Of a DNA stretch of 64,000 nucleotides, positions 1 to 8,549 are shown one piece after another (position 1 is the stretch's first letter; every line of letters begins with the position of its first letter). Made by a program: the position numbers and the translations under genes. The stretch comes from an uncultured SAR116 cluster alpha proteobacterium (GTDB taxonomy: Bacteria; Pseudomonadota; Alphaproteobacteria; Puniceispirillales; Marisalimonadaceae): NCBI GenBank assembly GCA_902622875.1, contig CACNRW010000005.1:57024-121023 (forward strand). The letters are read 5' to 3'. The notes beneath the pieces were generated by a model. It saw only the letters and a program-made list of their open reading frames with translations, was not told the origin of the DNA and ran no database searches.

Positions 1-975
1 GGTGTTGCTGCTGCTTGTGTTATTGGTTTAGCAAGCTATAGAGTTTCTTTAGGAGAACTTTCACCAGGAAGTGTAGTAGGCTATGTTACTGCCCTACTTA
101 TGATTGCACAGCCTGCAAGAGCTTTAGGAACATTTAATACGATATTTCAAGAAGCTATTTCTGCTTTAGGAAGAATATACCTTCAATTAAGTATCATACC
201 TAAAGTTAATAGTCTGTCTTCTGCTCTTGATATAAAAATATCCAAAAACAAAGCTCCAACTATATCATTTAAAAACGTTAGTTTTTCTTACAATAAAAAA
301 TCAAACGTGTTAGATAATATAAATTTTTATATAAATGCTGGATCAAAAGTTGCATTAGTAGGTCAGAGTGGAGCTGGCAAATCTTCAATAATAAATCTGA
401 TTTCTAGATTTTATGATCCAATCTGTGGTGAAATTTCTATAAATGAACAAAATATTAAAAATGTAAACATAAATTCTCTCAGAAATAATATTGCACTAGT
501 TAGCCAAGATACAATTATATATAACAAAAGCTTTCTGGATAATATTAAATTTGGAAATTTAAAAGCTCATGATAAAAAAATCAAAGAAGCTGCTAAAAAT
601 GCTGGAATTCATGATTTTATAAGCACCTCTTTGAACGGTTATGAAACTATTGTTGGGGAAGGTGGTAATAATTTATCTGGGGGGCAGAAACAGCGTATAT
701 CCATTGCAAGAGCAATACTCAAAGACGCACCAATACTATTACTGGATGAAGCGACAAGTTCTCTTGACGCTGAAACTGAAAATGAGATTAATAAAACTTT
801 AGAAAAATTAACTAAAAATAAAACTACTATTACTGTTGCACATAAATTATCAAATATAGTTAGATCCGATAAGATAATTTTATTTAATAAAGGTAAAGTT
901 GTGGATATTGGTAAACATTTTGAGTTGATTGAGAGATCACAATTGTATAAAAAACTATATAACAGTAACAATTAA
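1..975 (+). CDS. ABC exporter, permease/ATPase fusion (MsbA-like), 3' part
   Basis: The reading frame is open from base 1, so the 5' end lies outside the window and 324 codons are visible. The start of the visible part is the end of the membrane domain. A complete nucleotide-binding domain follows: Walker A GQSGAGKS near nt 361-387, Q-loop SQD, signature LSGGQKQR near nt 676-699, Walker B ILLLDEATSSLD, and the H-loop histidine in TVAHKLS. This domain order (membrane then ATPase in one chain) is that of type IV ABC exporters. The linker between the domains resembles MsbA, which flips lipid A-core across the inner membrane. MsbA is an inference, since the substrate-binding membrane part is mostly missing; another lipid or drug exporter is possible. 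It ends 8 bp before a convergent gene. Confidence 0.85.
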   Translation, partial: GVAAACVIGLASYRVSLGELSPGSVVGYVTALLMIAQPARALGTFNTIFQEAISALGRIYLQLSIIPKVNSLSSALDIKISKNKAPTISFKNVSFSYNKKSNVLDNINFYINAGSKVALVGQSGAGKSSIINLISRFYDPICGEISINEQNIKNVNINSLRNNIALVSQDTIIYNKSFLDNIKFGNLKAHDKKIKEAAKNAGIHDFISTSLNGYETIVGEGGNNLSGGQKQRISIARAILKDAPILLLDEATSSLDAETENEINKTLEKLTKNKTTITVAHKLSNIVRSDKIILFNKGKVVDIGKHFELIERSQLYKKLYNSNN

Positions 976-983
976 ATATAAAA

Positions 984-1646
984 TCACTCTCTTCTTAAAA
1001 TATCATCTAATAATCTATTAATCCACCACACAGATCTAAAACTGTTCTCTAATTTTTTTGGATTGTATTTATTTTTAACCCAATCCATGAATTTAATTTT
1101 ATTTTTTCTATAATCTAATGAATAGCTTTCAACAAAAGAGTCTAAAATTCCAGGTTTAGCCCATTTTATATGTAAATATATCCATGAAAGTTGTTTTTTA
1201 GCAAATTCAGGGTGTTGTCTTTTATAAATAAGTATATATAAAGCGCACATTATACCTGCTCTGTCAGCACCTGATTTACAATGTATTAAAGCTGGATATT
1301 CAATATCATTAAACAATTTTTCAGCTTTTAAAATCATTTCTTTTTCAGGCGCGGCACGCGATCTTGCGCTAAAATCAATTAAATTAATGTTATATTTGTT
1401 ACAAGCTTCATTTTCCAACAGCCAACCACCATCTTTCCTAATTCCTCTTAGGTTAACAATGGTTTTAATACCAAGTTTGCTATAATCTCTTATCCTTGAT
1501 GGGGTCGGCATATTGCTTCTATACAGATTCTCATCAACTTTATGAAAATTATTGTAGCAAAATCTTAAAAATCCATGATCTTTGATAATCATGTCATACC
1601 AAGCTAAAAATCTATTAAACTTAAATTGTTTAACTTTTGCTTTCAA
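984..1646 (-). CDS. Tyrosine/dual-specificity phosphatase-like protein
   Basis: A 220-residue protein with the cysteine-phosphatase P-loop HCKSGADRAG (His-Cys-x5-Arg) in its middle and an Asp/Arg-rich segment before it, as in bacterial dual-specificity phosphatases. No signal peptide or membrane segment is visible, so it is probably cytoplasmic. It starts 4 bp downstream of pmbA on the same strand and is probably co-transcribed with it. The gene lies beside an MsbA-like exporter, so a role in envelope or lipid phosphate metabolism is possible, but this is only suggested by position. The natural substrate (phosphoprotein, phosphoinositide-like or lipid phosphate) cannot be told from the sequence. 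Confidence 0.75.
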   Translation of the reverse strand: MKAKVKQFKFNRFLAWYDMIIKDHGFLRFCYNNFHKVDENLYRSNMPTPSRIRDYSKLGIKTIVNLRGIRKDGGWLLENEACNKYNINLIDFSARSRAAPEKEMILKAEKLFNDIEYPALIHCKSGADRAGIMCALYILIYKRQHPEFAKKQLSWIYLHIKWAKPGILDSFVESYSLDYRKNKIKFMDWVKNKYNPKKLENSFRSVWWINRLLDDILRRE

Positions 1647-1650
1647 TTAA

Positions 1651-3009
1651 TTAGTTTCCTGCAATAGTCATTCCCTCAATAAGTAAAGTTGGGCAATTTA
1701 TAGAATGAGAATATTCAACATCATTAGCAGGTTGAAGTGTCATGAACATTTCTTTTAAGTTACCTGCAATAGTAGCTTCAGTGATTGGGTTAGAAATTTC
1801 ACCATTTTTTATCCAAAATCCACTTGCACCTCTACTATAATCTCCTGTTACCATTGATACACTGCTGCCAATCATGTCAGTTACGTAAAATCCTTCGCTT
1901 ACACTCGATATTAGTTTTTCAGGAGTAACTTCACCTGGCATCAAAATTAAATTTGAAATACCTGGAGCAGGAGGGCCACCAATACCTCGTTTTGCATTTC
2001 CTGTTGGTGACATATTTAATTGTTTTGCTGAAGATAAATCTAATAGCCATTGTTGAAGGACACCTTCATTTATTAATAAATTTTTTGAAGACCCTAGACC
2101 TTCCCCGTCAAATAATCTGGAAGCTAAACCTCTTTTTAGAAATGGATCATCAACTAGACTAATAGATTTATTTGCTATCTGTTGTTTTAACATATCTTTT
2201 AAAAAACTTGTTTTTCGTGCTATGGAAGATCCATTTATTGCGGAGGCAAAATGACTTGCTATAGATTTTGACACTCTAGGGTCAAATATAACCGGATATT
2301 TACCTGTTACAGGCTTTTTGGCGCCCATTCTTGCTAATGTTTTTTTTGCAGCTTCAAGACCAATTTTTTTTGAATTTGTAAGATCTTCTCCAAAGACTTT
2401 TGAAGAATAATCATAGTCTCTTTCCATTTTTCCATTTTTTTCAGCAATCACAACTACTGAGACGCTGTGATTAGATTTTTTTGAATTTCCAAAGAAACCA
2501 TTAGATGTCATTAAAAGTGTTTCTCCTTCACCCCAAGAGGCGTCTGCTCCATCACTGTTAGTTATGCCTTTGACACCTAAAGCGGCGTCTTCAACTTCAG
2601 AAGCTCTATCTCTTATAATATCAATGCTTGGCTCAACTTCATCATAGCTATCAATAATAGCTTTATTATTTAACGGAAACTTATTAAGTATTTTTTTGTC
2701 AGCAATAAAACTGAATTCATCTTTTGGAGCAATTTTAGCCATTTCAACAGCTCTTTTTGCAACATCTTTAATAGCACTCTCAGAGTCTTCATTTGTTGAA
2801 ACTGAGGCAATTTTATTTTCAACAAATACTCGTAAGCCAGTATCAAAATCCTCATATCTTTCAATATTTTCATCTTTACCCAATCTTCTTGTAAGTGAAA
2901 CACCTCTGCTTCTTGATAAAACGCAATCGGCTGCCGTTGCTCCATTTGAGATAGCTGTTTCTATTAAAAGGTTCATTATATCTTTATCATCAAGTTTTTG
3001 TGCACACAT
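1651..3009 (-). CDS. pmbA: TldE/PmbA family protein, partner of metalloprotease TldD
   Basis: A 452-residue protein of the TldD/PmbA family, about the usual length for PmbA. It lacks the HExxH zinc motif seen in the TldD of this window (13682-15130), as expected for TldE. Known members form a TldD/TldE heterodimer that degrades unstructured peptides and processes modified peptides such as microcin B17. The C-terminal block with the motif GDYSRGASGFWI is typical of the family. The ATG at 3009 gives an N-terminus that fits the family. It is divergent from argC (107 bp spacer) and leads an operon with the phosphatase-like gene. Both halves of the protease are present, about 11 kb apart, so the complex is probably functional. 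Confidence 0.92.
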   Translation of the reverse strand: MCAQKLDDKDIMNLLIETAISNGATAADCVLSRSRGVSLTRRLGKDENIERYEDFDTGLRVFVENKIASVSTNEDSESAIKDVAKRAVEMAKIAPKDEFSFIADKKILNKFPLNNKAIIDSYDEVEPSIDIIRDRASEVEDAALGVKGITNSDGADASWGEGETLLMTSNGFFGNSKKSNHSVSVVVIAEKNGKMERDYDYSSKVFGEDLTNSKKIGLEAAKKTLARMGAKKPVTGKYPVIFDPRVSKSIASHFASAINGSSIARKTSFLKDMLKQQIANKSISLVDDPFLKRGLASRLFDGEGLGSSKNLLINEGVLQQWLLDLSSAKQLNMSPTGNAKRGIGGPPAPGISNLILMPGEVTPEKLISSVSEGFYVTDMIGSSVSMVTGDYSRGASGFWIKNGEISNPITEATIAGNLKEMFMTLQPANDVEYSHSINCPTLLIEGMTIAGN

Positions 3010-3116
3010 TCAAAATAAATCCTCTAAAAAATAAAAAGTTATAAAAAAATTATTCTTGAGTTATTAATATACTGTTTAAGTTGTTGCAATGTTTATAAAT
3101 ATTAAAAAAGGTTAAA

Positions 3117-4061
3117 ATGAAAAAGAATATTTTTATAGATGGTGAAATTGGAACCACTGGCTTACAAGTTCACGAAAAATTAATAAAACACCCTAATGTT
3201 AATATTTTACCAATCAATCAAGATAAAAGAAAAGACTTAGATTATAAAAAAGAAATGTTCAAAGCATCAGATGTATCTTTCTTATGTTTGCCAGATGATA
3301 GTGCAATTGAAGCTGTTGAAATAGCTAATCAGCTAGGAAATAAATCCCCAATATTAATTGATGCTTCAACCGCTCATAGAACAAATCCAGATTGGGCATA
3401 TGGTCTCCCAGAACTAGGTTTAGAATTTAGAAAAAAAATATTAAACTCTAAGCGTATTGCTGCTCCTGGATGTTATTCTACAGGCGCAAATGTGATTTTA
3501 AAACCACTTTTAGAAAATAACATTATTAGTCACAAAAATCCAATCGTTATTAACGCTGTAAGTGGTTATTCAGGTGGAGGAAAGGCATTGATAAACTATT
3601 TTAAAGAAAAAGATCATGAGCCTTTTTTTAATTATGGTTTAAAATTAAATCACAAGCATCTACCCGAAATAATACATCATAATAATTTAGAGTTAACCCC
3701 AATTTTTAGTCCTTCTGTTGGAAATTTTATTCAAGGAATGATTGTATCAATACCAATACATTTTAAATGGTTTAAAAAGAAAGTTAACACTCAATCGGTT
3801 CAGTCCTTGATGGAAGATTTTTATTCAAGCTCATATTTTATAAAAGTTTTGAAAAAGGATGAAGGAATTAGTTCTAATGGTTATTTTAGACCAGATAATT
3901 TAGTTGGGACAAATCTCTTAGAAATAAGTATTTTTGGCAATGATGATAATAATCAATTAATAATATCATCAAGATTAGATAATCTAGGCAAGGGAGCATC
4001 TGGCGCAGCTATTCAATGTATGAATATTGCTCTTGGATTTGATGAGACTCTGGGTTTATAA
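3117..4061 (+). CDS. argC: N-acetyl-gamma-glutamyl-phosphate reductase
   Basis: A 314-residue ArgC of the shorter type 2 form. ArgC reduces N-acetyl-glutamyl phosphate to the semialdehyde with NADPH, the third step of arginine synthesis in the cytoplasm. The N-terminal nucleotide-binding loop contains GEIGTTGLQ. The catalytic cysteine is C119 in APGCYSTGA, followed by NAVSGYSGGGK at about 146-156 and the conserved histidines around H179/H181. A purine-rich AAAAGG lies a few bases before the ATG. No other arginine gene is next to it, so it is separated from the rest of the pathway. The next gene starts 22 bp downstream on the same strand. Confidence 0.95.
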   Translation: MKKNIFIDGEIGTTGLQVHEKLIKHPNVNILPINQDKRKDLDYKKEMFKASDVSFLCLPDDSAIEAVEIANQLGNKSPILIDASTAHRTNPDWAYGLPELGLEFRKKILNSKRIAAPGCYSTGANVILKPLLENNIISHKNPIVINAVSGYSGGGKALINYFKEKDHEPFFNYGLKLNHKHLPEIIHHNNLELTPIFSPSVGNFIQGMIVSIPIHFKWFKKKVNTQSVQSLMEDFYSSSYFIKVLKKDEGISSNGYFRPDNLVGTNLLEISIFGNDDNNQLIISSRLDNLGKGASGAAIQCMNIALGFDETLGL

Positions 4062-4083
4062 ATTTGATGGAAACATAAATAAG

Positions 4084-4860
4084 ATGGGAAAAGAAAACAT
4101 AAATGAAAATAATCAATTATTTCCTAATTTATCTTTTTATAATAGAGCTATAAGATACCCATACTTTGCCCCAAATTATTCTTTTTCCTTTTATAAAGGA
4201 CAATTTGTAAAAGAAATATGTTTTGATTTAAATAAAAGAATACCTATTTTGTCTGTTGGATCAAATAGGTCACCATATCAATTAAAAAGAAAGTTTTCTT
4301 TGAACCAAGATATTTGCGTTACTCCAGCTACATTGTATGACTCTGATATAGTGTATGCAGCGTCTTTATCAGCTTATGGATCAATTCCTGCTACCCAATG
4401 GCCTTGTGAAGGGGCAAAAGTGGAACTTAATGTATTATGGTTGAACGAAATTCAATTAAATATAATGCACTTAAGTGAGGCCTTGGGAGTAGCTTATAAC
4501 TTTGTAAAACTGAAACTAGGGACTGTAAAAATTAGAGAGTTTGAATGGCAAAAAGAAATATATGGGTATGTTTCAATACCTGGTGCATTTTTCTTTAATG
4601 AAAATAAACCAAAAAGGCTATTGGCTCTAAATGCGCTAAACTCAAATTTAAAAGGAATTTATGAAAGTGAAGCACTGATTTATCTCAAAAATTATTTAGA
4701 TGTTAAAGATAAAAATTTATCACAGTGGCTTGGGGATGTAATACACGACAAGAATTACAGGCTTGGCATTCACAAGATACTTAAAACTAAAGCTATAAAA
4801 CCTCAAAATCCTAATTGGGAAATACTTGAAGCAAATTTAAAAGGTGAATTAATTATTTAA
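4084..4860 (+). CDS. Uncharacterised protein, possible gamma-glutamylcyclotransferase-like fold
   Basis: A 258-residue protein when started at the ATG at 4084. An upstream ATG at 4027 would overlap argC by 35 bp and adds an unconvincing N-terminus. I do not firmly recognise the family. The segment LSVGSNRSP at about residues 58-66 resembles the YGSN loop that binds gamma-glutamyl in GGCT-fold proteins. Conserved-looking stretches SAYGSIPATQWP and YGYVSIPGAF follow. No signal peptide or membrane segment is visible, so it is probably cytoplasmic. It follows argC in the same direction, probably in one transcript. A glutathione- or glutamyl-related role would fit the gshA gene in this window, but that is speculation. 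Confidence 0.6.
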   Translation: MGKENINENNQLFPNLSFYNRAIRYPYFAPNYSFSFYKGQFVKEICFDLNKRIPILSVGSNRSPYQLKRKFSLNQDICVTPATLYDSDIVYAASLSAYGSIPATQWPCEGAKVELNVLWLNEIQLNIMHLSEALGVAYNFVKLKLGTVKIREFEWQKEIYGYVSIPGAFFFNENKPKRLLALNALNSNLKGIYESEALIYLKNYLDVKDKNLSQWLGDVIHDKNYRLGIHKILKTKAIKPQNPNWEILEANLKGELII

Positions 4861-4887
4861 TCATATATCAAATAATCACTTTTATGC

Positions 4888-4914
4888 CATTTTAATATTA
4901 AAATTATTAAAATG
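4888..4914 (+). terminator. AT-rich hairpin downstream of argC-hypothetical operon
   Basis: Perfect 10-bp arms (CATTTTAATA and TATTAAAATG) flank a 7-nt loop, starting 28 bp after the upstream stop codon. No clear T-tract follows on the + strand, and the stem is AT-rich, so termination would be weak. It may be a 3' stabilising hairpin instead. Confidence 0.35.
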
Positions 4915-5080
4915 ATCATTAAACTTAGAGTTAAATAGTAAAGTTTACTTTTATTCTAAAAGATTATTGAATTATACATTATCTTTTTGATTTTTAAATA
5001 CACAAACCAATTAAAAATTAGGAAATATATACTGCTTATCAGCACGATTTCCATAAAATAAAGCATTTTTTAGATTATAG

Positions 5081-5095
5081 TGATAATTATTATCA
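5081..5095. promoter_or_regulatory. Fur-box-like palindrome (7-1-7)
   Basis: TGATAATTATTATCA is a perfect 7-1-7 inverted repeat. It matches exactly the classic Fur half-sites TGATAAT-N-ATTATCA. It lies about 105 bp upstream of the predicted proteorhodopsin -35 element, which is far for simple repression. Iron-dependent binding is an inference; many alphaproteobacteria use different iron-box sequences (Irr, RirA, Mur). Confidence 0.45.
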
Positions 5096-5199
5096 ATAAT
5101 TAAACCTATTAAAATCAATATGTTAGCAAAAAAGGTAGAAAAAAAATATATTTTATTAACTTTTATTTGTTGCCTAACTTTAAATTCCAATTTATTGTT

Positions 5200-5228
5200 T
5201 TGCTAATTATGCTAAATTTGCATAGAAT
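5200..5228 (+). promoter_or_regulatory. Predicted sigma70-type promoter of proteorhodopsin
   Basis: TTGCTA (5200-5205), a 17-bp spacer and TAGAAT (5223-5228) form a good -35/-10 pair. The expected start of transcription is near 5235, giving a leader of about 40 nt. A strong ribosome-binding site AAGGGGAG (5263-5270) follows, 7 bp before the ATG. Confidence 0.55.
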
Positions 5229-5277
5229 CTAGCAGTTGCTAGAAATTAAACATGACAAGTATAAGGGGAGTTTATAA

Positions 5278-6045
5278 ATGTCTTTTTTAAAATATTTAAT
5301 ACCGACTACATTATTAGCTGGACTTCCAGCACTTGCTTATGCAGGATCCCACGCTAGTGGTAACCTGGATCCAAGCGATGGTGTTGGTATAAGTTTTTGG
5401 ATAATATCTATTGCCATGGTTGCAGCAACTGTTTTTTTCTTAATGGAATCATTGAGAGTTAAAGGCAAGTGGAGAACATCTCTAGTTGTTGGTGCTCTAG
5501 TTACTTTAGTTGCAGCAGTTCACTATTTTTACATGAGAGATGTATGGGTATCTACTGGTGCATCACCTACAGTATTTAGATATGTTGACTGGATAATCAC
5601 AGTTCCATTACAAATGATTGAATTCTATTTAATCCTAGCTGCTTGTACAGCCATTGCTGGCGGAGTATTCTGGAGATTATTTGTTGGTTCACTAGTAATG
5701 TTAATTGGTGGATATCTTGGTGAGGCTGGTTTTATCAACGCCACACTAGGTTTTGTTATCGGAATGGCTGGTTGGATATTCATTCTTTATGAAATCTTTG
5801 CTGGTGAAGCAAGTAAAGTTAATGCTGCTGAAGCTCCAGATTCTGTAAAAACAGCTTATAATACTATGAAATGGATTGTTACAATTGGATGGGCGATTTA
5901 TCCAATAGGTTATTTTATGGGTTATATGGCTGGTGGTGCAGACGCAAACAGCTTAAACATTATTTATAACTTAGCTGACGTAGTTAACAAAATAGCTTTC
6001 TGTTTAGCTATATGGGCAGCGGCTGTTACAGAATCAGACGCATAA
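5278..6045 (+). CDS. Proteorhodopsin, light-driven proton pump, blue-tuned
   Basis: A 255-residue seven-helix microbial rhodopsin with a cleavable N-terminal signal-like segment ending near AYA (residues 20-22). Retinal binds K238 in the last helix (ADVVNKIAF). The proton acceptor is D104 in RYVDW, with its partner histidine H82. The proton donor is E115, the carboxylate typical of proton-pumping proteorhodopsins. Residue Q112 (TVPLQMIEF) corresponds to position 105 of green proteorhodopsin, where Gln gives blue absorption and Leu gives green. The inner-membrane pump stores light energy as proton motive force. The ribosome-binding site AAGGGGAG is the strongest nearby. A perfect terminator follows, and the retinal synthesis genes lie directly downstream. 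Confidence 0.98.
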   Translation: MSFLKYLIPTTLLAGLPALAYAGSHASGNLDPSDGVGISFWIISIAMVAATVFFLMESLRVKGKWRTSLVVGALVTLVAAVHYFYMRDVWVSTGASPTVFRYVDWIITVPLQMIEFYLILAACTAIAGGVFWRLFVGSLVMLIGGYLGEAGFINATLGFVIGMAGWIFILYEIFAGEASKVNAAEAPDSVKTAYNTMKWIVTIGWAIYPIGYFMGYMAGGADANSLNIIYNLADVVNKIAFCLAIWAAAVTESDA

Positions 6046-6064
6046 ATCTTAACTTATTATAACT

Positions 6065-6100
6065 AAAAGCCTGTAGGTTAAAACTACAGGCTTTTTTTTT
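6065..6100 (+). terminator. Rho-independent terminator after proteorhodopsin
   Basis: A perfect 12-bp stem (AAAAGCCTGTAG / CTACAGGCTTTT) with a 7-nt loop GTTAAAA runs into a tract of nine T residues ending at 6100. This is the clearest intrinsic terminator in the window. It sits between proteorhodopsin and crtI, only 36 bp before the crtI start. Confidence 0.92.
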
Positions 6101-6136
6101 AGTATTTTAATTAATTTTAAGAAATTCAAGAGAATT

Positions 6137-7633
6137 ATGGACGGATCAGCAAAAGTAAAAAATAAAGTAAAGAGTATAGTAATTGGTGGTGGTTTTGGAG
6201 GTATAGCAATAGCCTTAAGATTAAGAGCTCTTGGTCACCAAGTTACTTTATTAGAAAAGTTAAATTGCCTAGGTGGTAGAGCACAAGTTTTCGAGAAAAA
6301 TGGATTTAAACATGATGCTGGTCCAACAGTAATTACTGCTCCTTTCTTGTTCGATGAACTTTTTGAATTATTTGGTGAAAACAGGAAGGACTATGTGGAA
6401 TTTAAACCATTAGATCCATGGTATAGATTTCATTTTCATGATGGTCAAACATTTGACTATTCTCAAACTATTGAAAAAACCAAAAAAGAAATGAAAAAAT
6501 TTTCTGTTGAAGATGCAAATAATTATGAAGGTTTATTAAAAGCGTCAAAATCTATTTTTGATGTTGGCTTTACAGAGCTTGCAGATAAACCATTTAATTC
6601 TTTCTTTTTTATGTTGAAACAAATTCCTTCTCTTCTTAAATTAAAAAGTTATTTGACTGTTTCTCAATTGGTAAATAAATATATTAAAAATCCAAATCTT
6701 AGAGCAGCATTCTCAATACATCCACTATTAGTGGGAGGCAACCCGTTTTCAACTACTTCTATTTACGCTTTAATTCACTTTTTAGAAAGAAATTGGGGTG
6801 TGTATTTCTGTATGGGCGGAACTGGAAAACTAGTAGAAGAATTAACAAAACTACTTAAGCGTTCTGGTGTAGAAGTGAAGTATAATGCAGATATTAAAAC
6901 TGCATACCAAAAAAATGGTAAAATTGAAAAATTGGAGAGCATGGATGGAGATGTTTTTTTCCCGGACAATATCGTTTTTAATGGAGATCCACCAACTTTT
7001 TATAGAGAAATCTTGAAATCTAATAGTTTATTCAAAAAAAGAAAAAAATTTTTACCAGAGAAGTTGACTACCTATTCTATGGGAATGTTCGTTTTGTTTT
7101 TTGGAACAAAAAAACAGTATCCCAAAATAGCTCATCACACTATTTGGTTGGGAAAAAGATTTAAAGGTTTATTAAAAGATATTTTTGATAATAAAATTTT
7201 AAGCGAAGATTTTTCGCTTTATATCCATAGACCTACTGCAACAGATCAAAGCTTTGCTCCAAAGGGGTGCGATAGTTTTTATGTTTTATGTCCAGTTCCA
7301 AATTTATTAGGTAATGTTGATTGGAATGTTGAAGGTAGTAAGTTACAAGATAGAATTATTAAAGCTCTTGAACTTACTATTTTACCTGATTTACAAAAAA
7401 ACATATCAGATGAATTTTTTATGACACCTTTTGACTTCAAAGATAACTACCGATCTACACATGGCGCCGGTTTTTCAATTGCACCAAATTTTTCTCAATC
7501 AGCTTGGTTTAGGTATCATAATAAGGACCCTCATATTAATAATTTATACTTTGCTGCCGCTGGAGCACATCCTGGAGCCGGTGTTCCAGGTGTTTTATCA
7601 TCAGCAAAAATTGTAGAGAGTCTTATAAAATAA
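6137..7633 (+). CDS. crtI: Phytoene desaturase (to lycopene)
   Basis: A 498-residue FAD-dependent CrtI, the family's usual length. The N-terminal dinucleotide-binding motif is GGGFGGIAIALRLRALG (from about residue 18). The C-terminal CrtI signature ends with AAAGAHPGAGVPGV. The enzyme makes the four desaturations from phytoene to lycopene at the membrane. It is the first gene of crtI-crtB-crtY-blh, with gaps of 12 bp, 1 bp and a 1-bp overlap, so the four are one operon. No obvious promoter fits between the terminator at 6065-6100 and this start, so expression may depend on read-through from proteorhodopsin. Confidence 0.97.
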   Translation: MDGSAKVKNKVKSIVIGGGFGGIAIALRLRALGHQVTLLEKLNCLGGRAQVFEKNGFKHDAGPTVITAPFLFDELFELFGENRKDYVEFKPLDPWYRFHFHDGQTFDYSQTIEKTKKEMKKFSVEDANNYEGLLKASKSIFDVGFTELADKPFNSFFFMLKQIPSLLKLKSYLTVSQLVNKYIKNPNLRAAFSIHPLLVGGNPFSTTSIYALIHFLERNWGVYFCMGGTGKLVEELTKLLKRSGVEVKYNADIKTAYQKNGKIEKLESMDGDVFFPDNIVFNGDPPTFYREILKSNSLFKKRKKFLPEKLTTYSMGMFVLFFGTKKQYPKIAHHTIWLGKRFKGLLKDIFDNKILSEDFSLYIHRPTATDQSFAPKGCDSFYVLCPVPNLLGNVDWNVEGSKLQDRIIKALELTILPDLQKNISDEFFMTPFDFKDNYRSTHGAGFSIAPNFSQSAWFRYHNKDPHINNLYFAAAGAHPGAGVPGVLSSAKIVESLIK

Positions 7634-7645
7634 AAGAGTGCATTA

Positions 7646-8548
7646 ATGGACAGCCATATAGATAATGCTAAATTAATACTCCAAAAAAATGGTAAGAGTT
7701 TTTATTGGGCAGGTAAATTTCTATCAAAAGAATATATTGACAGAGCTGCTGAACTATATAGTTTTTGTAGAGCTTTAGATGATATTGCAGATAGTGGCGA
7801 TCCTTCATCATTAAAATATCTTAAGGATATAAAGTTTAATCTTAATAATAGTTTATATTCAGATATAGAAAATTCTTATTCAATTAAATATCCAAAATTT
7901 TTTAATTCTTCTTCTAAAAAAGCAGCAGTCGATTTAATTGATGGTCTGATTTTAGATCAAAATAGCATTTTATTTAGAGATGAGTCCGAACTAATAAGAT
8001 ATTCATATCATGTTGCAGGGACAGTTGGATTAATGATGTGTGACGCTTTAAAATGTGAAAATAAAAATGCAAAACTATTTGCTATTGATCTTGGAATTGC
8101 TATGCAAATGACAAATATAGCAAGAGATGTCTTAGAGGATGCCAAAATGGGCAGGCGTTATATACCTGCTAGCTGGATTGATAATATTTCTCCTGAAGAC
8201 ATTGTTTTAGCAGTTAAAAAAAATGACTCAAAAAAATATGATATAATTTCTAACGGTATAAAGAGATTACTAACATTAGCTGATAAATATTACATGAGTG
8301 GTGCAATGGGTTTTAGATACTTACCTTTTAAAACAAGGATCGCAATTTCAATTGCTTCTGGTGTTTACAGACAAATAGGTGTCCAATTAAAAAATAATGG
8401 CTATAATTGGTATAGTGGTCGGCACGTAACTTCTATTTCGACAAAAGCAAGGATTTCTATAATTAAAATTATAGAAGAAATATTCAGAAGAAAAGTTGTA
8501 AGACAACACCAATTCGAACTTCATAATTTTTTAAAAGAGCTTATTTAG
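7646..8548 (+). CDS. crtB: Phytoene synthase
   Basis: A 300-residue squalene/phytoene synthase family protein. It joins two geranylgeranyl diphosphates to phytoene. Both Asp-rich diphosphate-binding motifs are visible: ALDDIAD near residue 45 and ARDVLEDAKMGRRYIP in the middle. It starts 12 bp after crtI and ends 1 bp before crtY. No geranylgeranyl diphosphate synthase gene (crtE) is present in the cassette, so the substrate must come from a gene elsewhere. Confidence 0.96.
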   Translation: MDSHIDNAKLILQKNGKSFYWAGKFLSKEYIDRAAELYSFCRALDDIADSGDPSSLKYLKDIKFNLNNSLYSDIENSYSIKYPKFFNSSSKKAAVDLIDGLILDQNSILFRDESELIRYSYHVAGTVGLMMCDALKCENKNAKLFAIDLGIAMQMTNIARDVLEDAKMGRRYIPASWIDNISPEDIVLAVKKNDSKKYDIISNGIKRLLTLADKYYMSGAMGFRYLPFKTRIAISIASGVYRQIGVQLKNNGYNWYSGRHVTSISTKARISIIKIIEEIFRRKVVRQHQFELHNFLKELI

Positions 8549-8549
8549 G

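Larger units (their letters stand above)
4861..5277. other. Gene-free regulatory spacer upstream of proteorhodopsin
   Basis: This 417-bp spacer is the longest gap in the window. I see no convincing gene on either strand; the best minus-strand frame is about 50 codons, lacks ATG, and resembles nothing known. No tRNA or clear structured RNA is visible. It contains the hairpin at 4888-4914, a Fur-box-like palindrome at 5081-5095 and a promoter at 5200-5228. Its length stands out against the mostly under 100 bp spacers elsewhere and suggests dense regulation of proteorhodopsin. Confidence 0.7.

Noticed and set aside
2670..3034. Overlapping frames inside pmbA on both strands
   Set aside because: Shadow frames of a conserved gene with low-complexity composition.
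4950..5180. Minus-strand frame of about 50 codons in the proteorhodopsin spacer
   Set aside because: No ATG, no ribosome-binding site and no resemblance to a known protein; only a TTG inside the frame.
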